Source of the DNA: Celerinatantimonas sp046054165
GTDB lineage: Bacteria > Pseudomonadota > Gammaproteobacteria > Enterobacterales > Celerinatantimonadaceae
Assembly: GCF_046054165.1 (NCBI RefSeq)
Contig: NZ_JBFNXK010000006.1
Location: forward strand, 1-64,000
Length of the DNA: 64,000 nt
Direction of reading: 5' to 3'
The notes below the pieces were generated by a model that made no database searches, was not told the DNA's origin, and was given only the letters and a program-made list of their open reading frames with translations. Below, one piece after another: positions 37,568 to 46,109 of the stretch; the stretch's first letter is position 1; each line of letters opens with the position of its first letter. The position numbers and the translations under genes are program-made.

Positions 37568-37896
37568 TCGACTTAACAACCCATCTGCTGGACACTACGG
37601 CTGGACGGCCGGCTCAAGGTGTGAAACTGACGCTTGCCGTGTGGCAAAACGACCATTGGCACGTCATTGCAGAAGCCGAAAGTGATCGGGATGGTCGAGT
37701 GGCAACAGGCATCTTTCCTACTCTTGAACCCGGACGCTATCAACTCAGCGCCGCGATTGGTTGTTGGTTTAAAGCGCAGCACATCCCCTCGCTTTATGTC
37801 AATGCCCAGCTCGATGTGGAACTTCTTGAATCCGGCCATTACCATCTGCCCTTTCTCATCACCCCTAATTCATGGTCAACCTATCGGGGAAGTTAA
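37564..37896 (+). CDS. hiuH: 5-Hydroxyisourate hydrolase (transthyretin-like)
   Basis: Hydrolyses 5-hydroxyisourate, the HpxO product, to OHCU. 110 residues with THLLDTTAGRPAQG at the start and the family-defining C-terminal STYRGS. Catalytic His and Arg positions are in THLL and the EPGRYQL region. No signal peptide, so the protein is cytoplasmic. Also called hpxT or uraH. Confidence 0.97.
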   Translation: MIDLTTHLLDTTAGRPAQGVKLTLAVWQNDHWHVIAEAESDRDGRVATGIFPTLEPGRYQLSAAIGCWFKAQHIPSLYVNAQLDVELLESGHYHLPFLITPNSWSTYRGS

Positions 37897-38008
37897 TTCG
37901 ATTAAAACTAAGATGATTTTGATAAAACTTCATGGGATGGCATATGACGATTTAATCAGATCAATAAATAAGTATCACGCACTTAGTTTTTTCTCTTATC
38001 TTTTATTT

Positions 38009-38033
38009 AAAGAGCCGGAGGACCCGGCTCTTT
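38009..38033. terminator. Bidirectional terminator between hiuH and the DUF4432 gene
   Basis: AAAGAGCCGG (38009-38018) and CCGGCTCTTT (38024-38033): a perfect 10-bp stem with a 5-nt loop, flanked by T-rich DNA on one side and A/T on the other. Confidence 0.9.
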
Positions 38034-38040
38034 ATAACAA

Positions 38041-39240
38041 CTATAAATTTTTACCACTTACTAATGGCGTTGCTCTTAATTCTGTTTTTTGATTTCCTTG
38101 AATCGCTTTAACTTGTGCCACCTGTTTATTAACAGCATCTTTACTGTCTAAAATCATATAAATTAAATTGAATTCTTTACTCTGATGAGCTCCTATGGTG
38201 GGAACTAAACCAAGTTTACGCTGATAACTGCGGTTATATGAAAAACTGGTTCCCGGTTCAATCCCAGTCACATATCCCTGCCCTAAGGTGTCGGTATTTT
38301 TCCATAATCCTAATACAGGTAATTCTTTGACATTATAATGAATGGCCATTCCCATATTACCTTTCGCATTATGTAGAACGGCTAATGTATTGCCCTGTTT
38401 ATTAGCATAAGGATAAATATTATAAACCATTTCGTCAAAATCACGTGTTGGTGCTAAATAAGTTTGCCAGGTTTTGAGTCCTTTTTTTGCATAATCGTTA
38501 AAGGGGGAAATCTGTTTAACTGGCGCAACAATTTTGGCACCTTTCTCTAATAATGGCTGTGCAAAGTTACTATGATAAATCACCTGATATTCATGTGGAT
38601 AATCGGCTTGGTTCGTAAGCTTATCGTGAATTGAGAAGGCTTTTTGCCCAGGAATAATGGTCATTTCGGTCCAGGTTTTAAAGTTGACTTTCTTAAACAG
38701 CTGTTCAAGAATTTCTCCTTTAATATGAATCGCATAGGGAGCCGTTTCATCGACATCCACAACCACTTGAGTGGCTGGCGTATAATCAGCGCGACCATGA
38801 AGAGTTAATAGCTCGCCTTTATCCATTCCCGGATGCCCGGTCCATTCATAACCACAACGAACCATCATTTCATTAAACCCTTCCAGCCAACCCAGCCCAT
38901 TGCGACTTTGCAAATTAATAAACTGAGGGTTCACAATTTGTTCCACCGGAGATTTCCAGCCTAAAGTAACATCACCACTTTTAACTTTATAAATATCCAT
39001 ACCTCGAGTGGGAACTAAGGTAATATCCATCACCCCATTATTAATCGTCAGTACTTTAACGCCATTTTGTTTTCCCCCCTGCAGCACCTTTTGCTCAATC
39101 GTAAAAGGTTGTGGCGTTCCCGTTGTTTTATTAGTCAAAACCCAGTGATTTTCACTGGTAATATCATAATGAGCTGCGCTGGCGGATGCACTCGCTAAAG
39201 CCACCAAAAGACTCGATGAGATGAGAGATAATTTAGTCAT
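38041..39240 (-). CDS. Exported aldose 1-epimerase-like DUF4432 protein
   Basis: 399 residues. A signal peptide (SLLVALASASASA, likely cut before AHY near 22) precedes a DUF4432 galactose-mutarotase-like beta-sandwich: VPTRGMDIYKV, GLGWLEGFNEMMVRCG, LHGRADYTPA, YHSNFAQPLLE and GYVTGIEPGTSFSYNR. It should act on a sugar in the periplasm; the substrate is unknown. A LacI-type operator sits just upstream. Most DUF4432 proteins I recall are cytoplasmic, so export is notable. Confidence 0.85.
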   Translation of the reverse strand: MTKLSLISSSLLVALASASASAAHYDITSENHWVLTNKTTGTPQPFTIEQKVLQGGKQNGVKVLTINNGVMDITLVPTRGMDIYKVKSGDVTLGWKSPVEQIVNPQFINLQSRNGLGWLEGFNEMMVRCGYEWTGHPGMDKGELLTLHGRADYTPATQVVVDVDETAPYAIHIKGEILEQLFKKVNFKTWTEMTIIPGQKAFSIHDKLTNQADYPHEYQVIYHSNFAQPLLEKGAKIVAPVKQISPFNDYAKKGLKTWQTYLAPTRDFDEMVYNIYPYANKQGNTLAVLHNAKGNMGMAIHYNVKELPVLGLWKNTDTLGQGYVTGIEPGTSFSYNRSYQRKLGLVPTIGAHQSKEFNLIYMILDSKDAVNKQVAQVKAIQGNQKTELRATPLVSGKNL

Positions 39241-39266
39241 ACCAACCCCTTTTCGCGTTTAAATTT

Positions 39267-39284
39267 AGCTGAATCGATTCAGCT
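39267..39284. promoter_or_regulatory. Perfect 18-bp palindromic operator with central CG (LacI-family type)
   Basis: AGCTGAATCGATTCAGCT is perfectly symmetric, 27-44 bp upstream of the DUF4432 start. An even palindrome with a central CG is typical of LacI/GalR-family operators. The position suggests repression. A spaced copy of the same arms, GCTGAAT-N5-ATTCAGC, occurs at 39523-39541. No LacI-family gene is in the window. Confidence 0.65.
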
Positions 39285-39791
39285 TTTATCGATGAAAAAC
39301 CCCTTGCATGGCTTATTACCCTATGGCTCTCAGCATAAATAAAACTTGATGGAGATCGACAAATAAAAAGCTCCGCTGAAAACATTTATTTTTATGATAC
39401 ATCTCACATTAAATATGGCCTTATTTTCGCTCTTTATCCCCCGATCATTTCCTATGGTCAATATATTCTGATATTTAAAACTACTTTTTATAAATGAAAT
39501 ATTCATCGAATGCCCCATTTAAGCTGAATTCTTTATTCAGCCTCAGGGTGTATTCATAATCCGAATGAATATCTCATTTATTTACAATATATAATCGTGA
39601 CCCATAGGAGCTATCCTAGATGATGAAAAATTAGCCGTGAATAGAATATCGCAAATAGGCCCACCGATATACTGCACTCCCGCCACATCAAAAGGTTCCC
39701 GCATATATTGCCCCCAAGAGTAAAGACCGCTATTTAACGCCCTATCCTGGCTATGATAAAATTTAGCTTTAACAATAGCTGGAGATGGAGC
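39285..39791. other. AT-rich intergenic region between DUF4432 gene and nikR
   Basis: About 500 bp without a credible gene. It contains the second GCTGAAT/ATTCAGC inverted pair (39523-39541) and should contain the nikR promoter. GGAG at 39781-39784 is the nikR ribosome binding site. Confidence 0.45.
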
Positions 39792-40265
39792 ATGGCTTTG
39801 GAACGTATATCCATATCATTGGATGAGGACCTGATCGAACTGTTTGAACGCAGCCTACGCCAACATGGATATCGTAATCGCTCGGAAGCCATTCGGGATT
39901 TAATCCGCGACTGGCTAGAAAACGAACATATCGATGCTGAAGATCAAGGGATATCTGTCGGAACCTTAACTTATATCTATGATCATGAAGAACGGCAACT
40001 AGCCAACCGAGTACTGAACGAACACCATGCCCATCACGATGTGGTCGTCTCAACAACGCATATTCATCTGGATCATGATAACTGCCTGGAAACCGTGATC
40101 CTTCGCGGAACCACGCAACAGGTTAAAAACTTTGCCGATATGATGATTGCCATGCCAGGGATCCGACATGGAAAACTCTATTTAGTGCAGGCTGAAGAAG
40201 ACCCCCATTCGCATAGCCATGATCATTCAGCGGCAAGCCATCATCATATCCATCCCCGAACCTGA
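39792..40265 (+). CDS. nikR: Nickel-responsive transcriptional regulator NikR
   Basis: 157 residues: N-terminal ribbon-helix-helix (ERISISLDEDLIELFE...YRNRSEAIRDLIRDWL) and C-terminal ACT domain. The four square-planar nickel ligands of E. coli NikR are all present, shifted by three: His79, His90, His92 and Cys98 in HIHLDHDNC. A His-rich tail follows residue 140. The start is ATG 39792 with GGAG at 7 nt. It precedes the nickel uptake operon it should control. Confidence 0.96.
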   Translation: MALERISISLDEDLIELFERSLRQHGYRNRSEAIRDLIRDWLENEHIDAEDQGISVGTLTYIYDHEERQLANRVLNEHHAHHDVVVSTTHIHLDHDNCLETVILRGTTQQVKNFADMMIAMPGIRHGKLYLVQAEEDPHSHSHDHSAASHHHIHPRT

Positions 40266-40311
40266 TTTTTAGATTGTTCTGACAAACGGTGCGATTTTGT
40301 TTTACATCATA

Positions 40312-40338
40312 GTATTACGAATTTTAAATTAGTAATAT
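40312..40338 (+). promoter_or_regulatory. Candidate NikR operator before nikK
   Basis: GTATTAC-N13-GTAATAT (40312-40318 and 40332-40338), 41-67 bp before the nikK ATG. It resembles the GTGTTAC-N13/14-GTAACAC NikR motif known from other proteobacteria, matching 11 of 14 positions. Seen by eye only. Confidence 0.55.
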
Positions 40339-40378
40339 TTTATAGCTTTTCTCATTTACATTTAAACACGGAGTGTTT

Positions 40379-41149
40379 ATGAAATCGTTTGTTCCTACCC
40401 TGATGCTGTCACTTTCATTATCGCTGGTGACATTACCCGCGATGGCTCACTTTCAGGAGATCATCCCGTCTCATGATATTGTCTCGACCCCAGCCGAAAG
40501 CACGCTCGATCTCAATTTGTTTTTTACCCATCCTATGGAGATGGAACCGGCCATGAATATGGGCCAGCCCGTCCAATTTGGTGTGGTCGCACCGGAAGGG
40601 AAACAAAATCTATTATCAACACTGCAACCTATCACTCGTCAGGGAGCTCAAGCCTATAAGACCCAATACAAAATCAAAAGACCAGGTGATTATTTGTTTT
40701 ATCTGGAACCGGCGCCTTACTGGGAGCCGGCCGAAGGCAAAATGATCATTCACTACACAAAAGTCGTCGTGGATGCCTACGGGATGGAGGATAACTGGGA
40801 TGCCAAAATAGGATTACCTGTTGAAATAAATCCGTTAACCCGCCCTTTTGGTCTGTGGACCGGGAATGAATTTCGCGGCGTGGTCACCCATCATGGTCAA
40901 CCCGTTGCTTTTGCAGAAGTTGAAGTGGAATGGATCAATGATGGTTCAGTCACGCCTCCTTCCGATCCCTACAAAACCCAAGTCATTAAAGCCGACGCTA
41001 ACGGAACATTCAGCTATGCCATGCCACACTCCGGCTGGTGGGGATTCGCAGCGTTGATCGATGGAAAACCGATGAAAAACCCTAATGGTAAAATGGTCCC
41101 CACCGAACTGGGGGGTCTAATCTGGGTGAAAACCCGAGACATGAAATAG
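40379..41149 (+). CDS. nikK: Periplasmic DUF4198 component of nickel ECF transporter (NikK)
   Basis: 256 residues with a signal peptide ending at PAMA and His as the first mature residue (HFQEIIPSHD). DUF4198 family: LFFTHPMEMEPAMNM, YWEPAEGKMIIHYTKVVVDA and PHSGWWGFAAL. Such proteins accompany NikM/CbiM-type transporters and probably deliver Ni2+ in the periplasm. The ATG (40379) has CGGAG at 5 nt. First gene of nikK-M-L-Q-O. Confidence 0.88.
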   Translation: MKSFVPTLMLSLSLSLVTLPAMAHFQEIIPSHDIVSTPAESTLDLNLFFTHPMEMEPAMNMGQPVQFGVVAPEGKQNLLSTLQPITRQGAQAYKTQYKIKRPGDYLFYLEPAPYWEPAEGKMIIHYTKVVVDAYGMEDNWDAKIGLPVEINPLTRPFGLWTGNEFRGVVTHHGQPVAFAEVEVEWINDGSVTPPSDPYKTQVIKADANGTFSYAMPHSGWWGFAALIDGKPMKNPNGKMVPTELGGLIWVKTRDMK

Positions 41150-41157
41150 AGGGGAAC

Positions 41158-41820
41158 ATGGCACATATTCCAGAAGGCGTCTTGTCGACCCCCGTATTGG
41201 TCACCGGAGCGGTGGTGACCGTCGTTGCCATGATTTATGCGATCAAACGCATGGATTATGACCGTCTACCACAAACTGCGGTACTCGCAGCCACCTTTTT
41301 TGTGGCCTCGCTGGTTGCGTTTCCCGTAGGGCCAAGTAGCGAACATTTACTCTTAAATGGGCTTATGGGATTAATTTTAGGTTGGATGGCCGTTCCGGCA
41401 CTCCTGGTCGCGCTGGCTTTGCAAGCCCTGTTTTTCGGATTCGGCGGCCCATTCGTCTTAGGCGTCAATACACTCGATATGGCCCTCCCCGCCATTATCT
41501 GTTACTACGGGATTGGACCACTACTTCGGCGTGCTATCGTATCTGGAGCCGGGAAAAAAATCTTCTTTCTGATCGGGGGATTAGCCGGTCTAGTCGGCGT
41601 TTTTCTAACCGGAGTCATGGTTTGTGTCGTGCTTGTTCTCAGTGGCCCAGAATATTATTCCGCCGGAAAAGTCATTTTGATCACCTATATTCCGTTGATG
41701 CTGATCGAAGCGGTCGTTACCGCCATTGTCATCCAGTTTATCGCCCAGGTATCCCCAGAACTCCTACTGGATGGACGTCAGCGTATTGAAACCAAGGTAT
41801 CTACCGATGCAACCCATTAA
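41158..41820 (+). CDS. nikM: Nickel ECF transporter substrate-binding membrane protein NikM
   Basis: 220 residues, 6-7 membrane segments, CbiM/NikM family (HIPEGVLSTP at the N-terminus; EHLLLNGLMGLILGWMAVPAL; FGGPFVLGVNTLDMALPA). Family members bind metal through a His at position 2 of the chain and an internal His (here His63). In this protein the start reads Met-Ala-His, so His reaches position 2 only after Met removal. Overlaps nikL by 14 bp. Confidence 0.94.
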   Translation: MAHIPEGVLSTPVLVTGAVVTVVAMIYAIKRMDYDRLPQTAVLAATFFVASLVAFPVGPSSEHLLLNGLMGLILGWMAVPALLVALALQALFFGFGGPFVLGVNTLDMALPAIICYYGIGPLLRRAIVSGAGKKIFFLIGGLAGLVGVFLTGVMVCVVLVLSGPEYYSAGKVILITYIPLMLIEAVVTAIVIQFIAQVSPELLLDGRQRIETKVSTDATH

Positions 41821-42388
41821 ATTCAGTTTAGGGATCACCCTATTGTGGCTATTGCTCGCCCCTGTGGCACATGCACATTTACTAAAAGTATTCGCCTGGC
41901 GTGATGGACAAGCCATTGTCGGTAATGCCTATTTTTCGGGTGGAGTTCCCGCTCAAGGCGCCAATATTCGTCTGCAAAATAAAGCAGGTGTAGACATCGC
42001 TACCGGTCACCCCAATACCAAAGGCGATTTTCGGCTCGAAATTCCTACTGGGAAAATTGCTGTGACCGTTGTAGCTGATACCCATGATGGACATATTGCC
42101 CACTGGGATCTCAGTGCGGCAGATAGCGATACCACAACGGAAGCACCATCGACAACGCGTCACAACACCCCGAAAGCTACATCAGCCAGCCCGGCCGCTC
42201 TTGATCCGACTCAACTTAAAAACCTGATTTCACAAGCGGTTGCCGAACAAATTGGACCACTGCGAATGGAATTAAGTAAAGATGCAGGAGCATTTCGATT
42301 CTCTGATATTCTGGGAGGGATCGGGTATATCTTTGGTCTGGCGGGGATTTGTTTCTGGCTAAAAAGTCGTAAACAGGCCAAGACATGA
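41807..42388 (+). CDS. nikL: Nickel transporter accessory protein NikL
   Basis: 193 residues: signal peptide or anchor (1-22), a periplasmic carboxypeptidase-regulatory-like beta domain (about 23-100), a Ser/Thr/Ala linker, and one C-terminal membrane helix (about 167-187) ending SRKQAKT. This matches NikL in nikKMLQO systems. ATG 41807 has AAGG upstream and lies inside nikM; the stop overlaps nikQ by ATGA. Confidence 0.87.
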   Translation: MQPIKFSLGITLLWLLLAPVAHAHLLKVFAWRDGQAIVGNAYFSGGVPAQGANIRLQNKAGVDIATGHPNTKGDFRLEIPTGKIAVTVVADTHDGHIAHWDLSAADSDTTTEAPSTTRHNTPKATSASPAALDPTQLKNLISQAVAEQIGPLRMELSKDAGAFRFSDILGGIGYIFGLAGICFWLKSRKQAKT

Positions 42389-43146
42389 GCGAATTTCGCT
42401 TTGAAGTTCTCGCCTGCCAACCCGACTGGCTAGCCAAATGCGATCCTAGAGCCCGACTCCTGACCATGTTCGTGTTTGTCGCGGTGACGGTTTCACTGAC
42501 TCAGCTCGGCCCACTACTGAGCATGTTGAGTCTCGCGCTGTTACTGGCCCGAATCGTAAACATCGACTGGCGAGTCATCATCCACAGACTATTGGCTTTC
42601 GAAGGATTCATGGTTTTGGTCTTAGTCTTTTTACCTTTTGCCTATCCCGGAGACCCGATGGCTTCTTTATGGGGAATGCATATAAGTGCAAGCGGTATCG
42701 AACGCGCTGTAGTGATAGTCCTGCGAGGGAATGCTGTCGTGCTAGCAGTATTGGCTCTCATTGGCACCCTAGAACCCATCATGCTGGGACGAGCTATGGC
42801 TCGTTTAGGCGTGCCTAAAAAACTGATCCATTTATTTTTAATGACTGTCCGCTATATTAGTGTTTTATTTAGCGAGTATTCCCGATTACGTACAGCCATG
42901 ACCGCCCGAGGCTTTCGCGCCCAAGGGAATATGCACACTTGGCGCAGTTTCGGCTGGCTTATCGGGATGTTACTCGTGCGAAGCATGGAACGGGCACAAC
43001 GGGTACATGATGCGATGCGTTGCCGGGGATTCAACGGTCAGTTTCATCTACTGGAGCAAAGCAACTGGCAACTTCGGGACACCTTGTTTCTGGCTATCTC
43101 CGGGAGCCTATGTCTACTTCCTCTCATCTGGCAGGTGTTTGCATGA
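42385..43146 (+). CDS. nikQ: ECF transporter T component NikQ (CbiQ family)
   Basis: 253-residue energy-coupling transmembrane subunit. DPRARLLTMFVFVAVTVSL at the start and the two Ala-Arg-Gly coupling motifs TAMTARGFRA and HDAMRCRGFNG, which contact the ATPase, are visible. Overlaps nikL and nikO by ATGA on both sides. Confidence 0.95.
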   Translation: MSEFRFEVLACQPDWLAKCDPRARLLTMFVFVAVTVSLTQLGPLLSMLSLALLLARIVNIDWRVIIHRLLAFEGFMVLVLVFLPFAYPGDPMASLWGMHISASGIERAVVIVLRGNAVVLAVLALIGTLEPIMLGRAMARLGVPKKLIHLFLMTVRYISVLFSEYSRLRTAMTARGFRAQGNMHTWRSFGWLIGMLLVRSMERAQRVHDAMRCRGFNGQFHLLEQSNWQLRDTLFLAISGSLCLLPLIWQVFA

Positions 43147-43952
43147 GTACTTCTAAATCTATGGTAACTTGCACTGCGATTCAGCCAGAAACCTGCATAC
43201 TGCAAGTCACATCGCTACAATTTGCTTATGCCGATCGCCAGGTCTTAAAGCAGGTTTCGTTTAGTCTTTATGAACATGAACGACTGGCGCTAGTCGGCGG
43301 CAACGGGGCCGGTAAATCTACGCTGTTACGACTGCTAGTTGGCTTATCGCCTTGTGGATCGGGAGCCATCACTGGATTTGGGAAACAATGTTCTACCGAA
43401 GCCGATTTTCACCGACTCCGGACACAAATCGGCTTTCTGTTTCAGGACTCCGATGATCAATTATTTTGCCCAACCGTCCTTGAAGATGTAGCTTTCGGTC
43501 CGCTCAATCTAGGTCAAACCCGGCCACAAGCCATTGCAACCGCCCTGACCACACTTCGACAACTTGGGCTGGAAACCTTTGCTGACCGGGTCACTTATCG
43601 GCTGTCCGGTGGTGAAAAACGCATGGTCGCACTGGCGACGGTGTTAGCGATGGAGCCTCGGATCCTCTTGTTAGATGAGCCCACAAATGGACTGGATACC
43701 CAAGCTGAAGAACGGCTACTCTCACATCTGGAAACACTCGATCAAGCGATGATTATCGTGTCTCATGATCAACGGGTGATTGATCGACTAGCAACCCGAG
43801 CCATGGTATTGGAGCAAGGACAGATCAAACCGGCCGTATTGCACCGTCATCCTCATCAACACTCGCATGAACACACGCATATTCATGCGATAACAACAGC
43901 AGACACCTCCGAAACAGCCCCCAATGGTCATCATTCTTCGCCCTCCAAATAA
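43143..43952 (+). CDS. nikO: ECF transporter ATPase NikO (CbiO family)
   Basis: 269 residues. Walker A GGNGAGKST, Q-loop FLFQDSDDQLF, signature RLSGGEKRMVA, Walker B ILLLDEPTNGLD and H-switch IIVSHD. A His-rich C-terminal extension (HRHPHQHSHEHTHIH) probably binds nickel. ATG 43143 overlaps the nikQ stop. Powers NikMQ uptake of Ni2+. Confidence 0.96.
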   Translation: MSTSKSMVTCTAIQPETCILQVTSLQFAYADRQVLKQVSFSLYEHERLALVGGNGAGKSTLLRLLVGLSPCGSGAITGFGKQCSTEADFHRLRTQIGFLFQDSDDQLFCPTVLEDVAFGPLNLGQTRPQAIATALTTLRQLGLETFADRVTYRLSGGEKRMVALATVLAMEPRILLLDEPTNGLDTQAEERLLSHLETLDQAMIIVSHDQRVIDRLATRAMVLEQGQIKPAVLHRHPHQHSHEHTHIHAITTADTSETAPNGHHSSPSK

Positions 43953-44042
43953 ACAAAGGGCTTCAGCATCTGAACAGCAAATCGGTTTCGTTGTACTCGA
44001 TTAAGACCATATTCGTCATATCAACAATATCTGAACGTTAAA

Positions 44043-44071
44043 TTGACGATTTTTGAATTCCGCAATACAAT
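44043..44071 (+). promoter_or_regulatory. Sigma-70 promoter of the RES/Xre pair
   Basis: TTGACG (44043-44048), 17-bp spacer, TACAAT (44066-44071): five of six matches at each hexamer, 36 bp before the antitoxin start. Confidence 0.7.
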
Positions 44072-44106
44072 CTTTATAGATCTGATCATTGAACTGGAGG
44101 TCCTTG

Positions 44107-44535
44107 ATGAATACACAAATCGTAGCGTCAGAAACGATTGATCAGTTGTTCCCTGAAGTTGATATTTTATCGCCGAGCGGATACTTAACTGCAGTACGCG
44201 CAGGCTTGAGTGGCGACAAACTTCGAATCATTACCAAATTCATTGGTGACAGAGAACTGGTGGCTCGGTCTATCGGAAAAGACGCATCCAACCTCAGCCG
44301 TAGCTACCGCGTGAAACTATTACCGCCCGCGGTCACCGATAATTTAATTGATACGGTCCGGGTGTATCTGCAAGCGGCGCAGATTTATGACTCAATGGAA
44401 CTTGCTAAAGAATGGATGAATAGCCCGATCCCATCTTTAGGTGGCGAGATTCCAGCAACGCTCCTGGATACGCACGCCGGGCGCGAACTGGTGCGCCAAA
44501 CGCTGCGGAAGATGGAATATGGTGAGTACGTCTGA
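44107..44535 (+). CDS. Xre/MbcA/ParS-type antitoxin (DUF2384)
   Basis: 142 residues. A helical N-terminal region with a degenerate Xre HTH (about 35-75) and the C-terminal DUF2384 toxin-binding domain (YDSMELAKEWMNSPIPSLGGEIPATLLDTHAGRELV). GGAGG (44096-44100) lies 6 nt before ATG 44107. It should neutralise the RES toxin and repress its own promoter. Overlaps the toxin by TGATG. Confidence 0.93.
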   Translation: MNTQIVASETIDQLFPEVDILSPSGYLTAVRAGLSGDKLRIITKFIGDRELVARSIGKDASNLSRSYRVKLLPPAVTDNLIDTVRVYLQAAQIYDSMELAKEWMNSPIPSLGGEIPATLLDTHAGRELVRQTLRKMEYGEYV

Positions 44536-45017
44536 TGAAACTTTATCGTGTCACTAACGAACGCTTTGCGGATGTATTCAGCGGTTTGGGGGCAAGTTTT
44601 AAAGATGGCGCTCGTTGGAATTCACCGGGAATACCGGTCATTTATTTTGCCCTCGATATGGCGACCGCGATGCTGGAAGCAGCAAATTACCACACCTCGC
44701 CCAGGCTCATCCCGCCGTCACACTGCAAAGCAATTTATACAGCTGATGATAGTATCCGTATCGAGTACTTTGACAGTTCTCAGTTGCCCAGCGATTGGAA
44801 CAAAATGCCCTATCCCACATCCACGCAAAGAATTGGCGATGCTTTTCTAAACGCCGGAAAATCTGCACTGCTTTACGTTCCAAGTGCCGCAGTTAATCTG
44901 TCATCAGAATATGCTATCGCTCTTGCAAATCCACACCACGATGACATCAAACATAAACTCGTGCTCACCGATACACTCAAACCAGTCTACTCAGCGCGGA
45001 TGTTCTCGGGGATTTAA
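44535..45017 (+). CDS. RES-domain toxin (NAD-degrading)
   Basis: 160 residues. The RES triad positions are visible: Arg27 (GARWNSPG), Glu48 (AMLEAANYH) and Ser117 (LLYVPSAAV). Family members deplete cellular NAD+ or ADP-ribosylate, halting growth. It is intact, full length, and coupled to the antitoxin by a one-base stop/start overlap, so the pair is probably functional. Confidence 0.93.
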   Translation: MKLYRVTNERFADVFSGLGASFKDGARWNSPGIPVIYFALDMATAMLEAANYHTSPRLIPPSHCKAIYTADDSIRIEYFDSSQLPSDWNKMPYPTSTQRIGDAFLNAGKSALLYVPSAAVNLSSEYAIALANPHHDDIKHKLVLTDTLKPVYSARMFSGI

Positions 45018-45157
45018 AACCAAACGGAACACAGACAAGCTCTCCATCAAAAGTGGTTTCATCGTTTATGCGATTGACTCACTCCCAAGTTCTGCCAAGC
45101 AGGCTACAAGGGGAATATTTAACACTTTAATTCAGACTCTCACGTGAGCTCTTCAGT

Positions 45158-46090
45158 TTAAGCCATTGTTATTTTATCCTTAAGATTGGCGGTCGTCGCG
45201 AATTGTCCATCCACAGTAATCACAATCGCTTCCATCCCTTCAATTTTATTCACGGCATCTAAAATAGAGGTAGGATCCAATCCAAAAAGTCGCGTGGTAT
45301 AGATATCACACATCAAGGATTCATCGGCAATGATGGTCAGAGAAGCCACATTATTGTCAACCGGATACCCTTTGTGGCTATCAAAAATATGATGGTACTG
45401 ATGCCCACAATGCTCCAAGGTCCGTTCATAGATCCCTGAAGTCACCACCGATTGATTTCTTATGGCAACTTTGGCCACACAGTGGCCTCGTGGCAAAAAA
45501 GGATTTTGGATCCCCACCGCCCAATCTGGATTTTTTTTAGGTGATTCACCATAAACCAGTAAATTGCCACCTATATCAATCAGGGCCGAAACCGGATCTT
45601 TTTCCTTAAAAAAATCCATGACCCTATCGCTGAAATATCCTTTAGCAATAGCCCCTAAATCTATTTCTAGACCTTCTCGAGCAAAGAACACCGATTGTTG
45701 CTCATCATCCAGAATAATATCGGCAGGATCGAGACGCTCCAAAACCTGACGGATTTCTTCTGGGCGAGGCACTCTGGCCTCTTCAAAACCAATACGCCAG
45801 AGCTTAATTAAAGGACCGATGGCAATATTCAAAAAACTATTGGGCTCAAGACTATGCGCCTTTCCTATCCGGATTAATTCATACAACTCCGGATCCACAA
45901 CAACCGCTCGCTTCGCTGCATTTTTTTTCAAAGCAAACAACTGAGACTGATCACTATTAGCGCTAAAAACCTGTTCATAATGCCTTAACATGGCACATGC
46001 CTCAGCAAGCCATTGCTCCGCCTGATGCCCTTTAAAATAAAGACGGATCTTCGTTCCCATCAGCTCGATCACTTGATGACCTTCAGTCAT
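45158..46090 (-). CDS. apbE: Cytoplasmic FAD:protein FMN transferase (ApbE family)
   Basis: Covalently attaches FMN from FAD to a Ser/Thr of FMN_bind domains. 310 residues from ATG 46090 (AGGAG at 5 nt). Family motifs: EIDLGAIAKGYFSDRV, SALIDIGGNLLVYG, VVTSGIYERT, HHIFDSHKGYPV and the metal-site region LMCDIYTTRLFGL. No signal peptide, so it would act in the cytosol, on the CrdB-like protein encoded divergently. Nineteen bp after lysR, in one leftward unit. Confidence 0.94.
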   Translation of the reverse strand: MTEGHQVIELMGTKIRLYFKGHQAEQWLAEACAMLRHYEQVFSANSDQSQLFALKKNAAKRAVVVDPELYELIRIGKAHSLEPNSFLNIAIGPLIKLWRIGFEEARVPRPEEIRQVLERLDPADIILDDEQQSVFFAREGLEIDLGAIAKGYFSDRVMDFFKEKDPVSALIDIGGNLLVYGESPKKNPDWAVGIQNPFLPRGHCVAKVAIRNQSVVTSGIYERTLEHCGHQYHHIFDSHKGYPVDNNVASLTIIADESLMCDIYTTRLFGLDPTSILDAVNKIEGMEAIVITVDGQFATTANLKDKITMA

Positions 46091-46109
46091 GTATGCTCCT
46101 TTCATCGCA

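Noticed and set aside
45018..45157. Possible gene between the RES toxin and apbE
   Set aside because: Only out-of-frame continuations of the toxin region; no start with a ribosome binding site.
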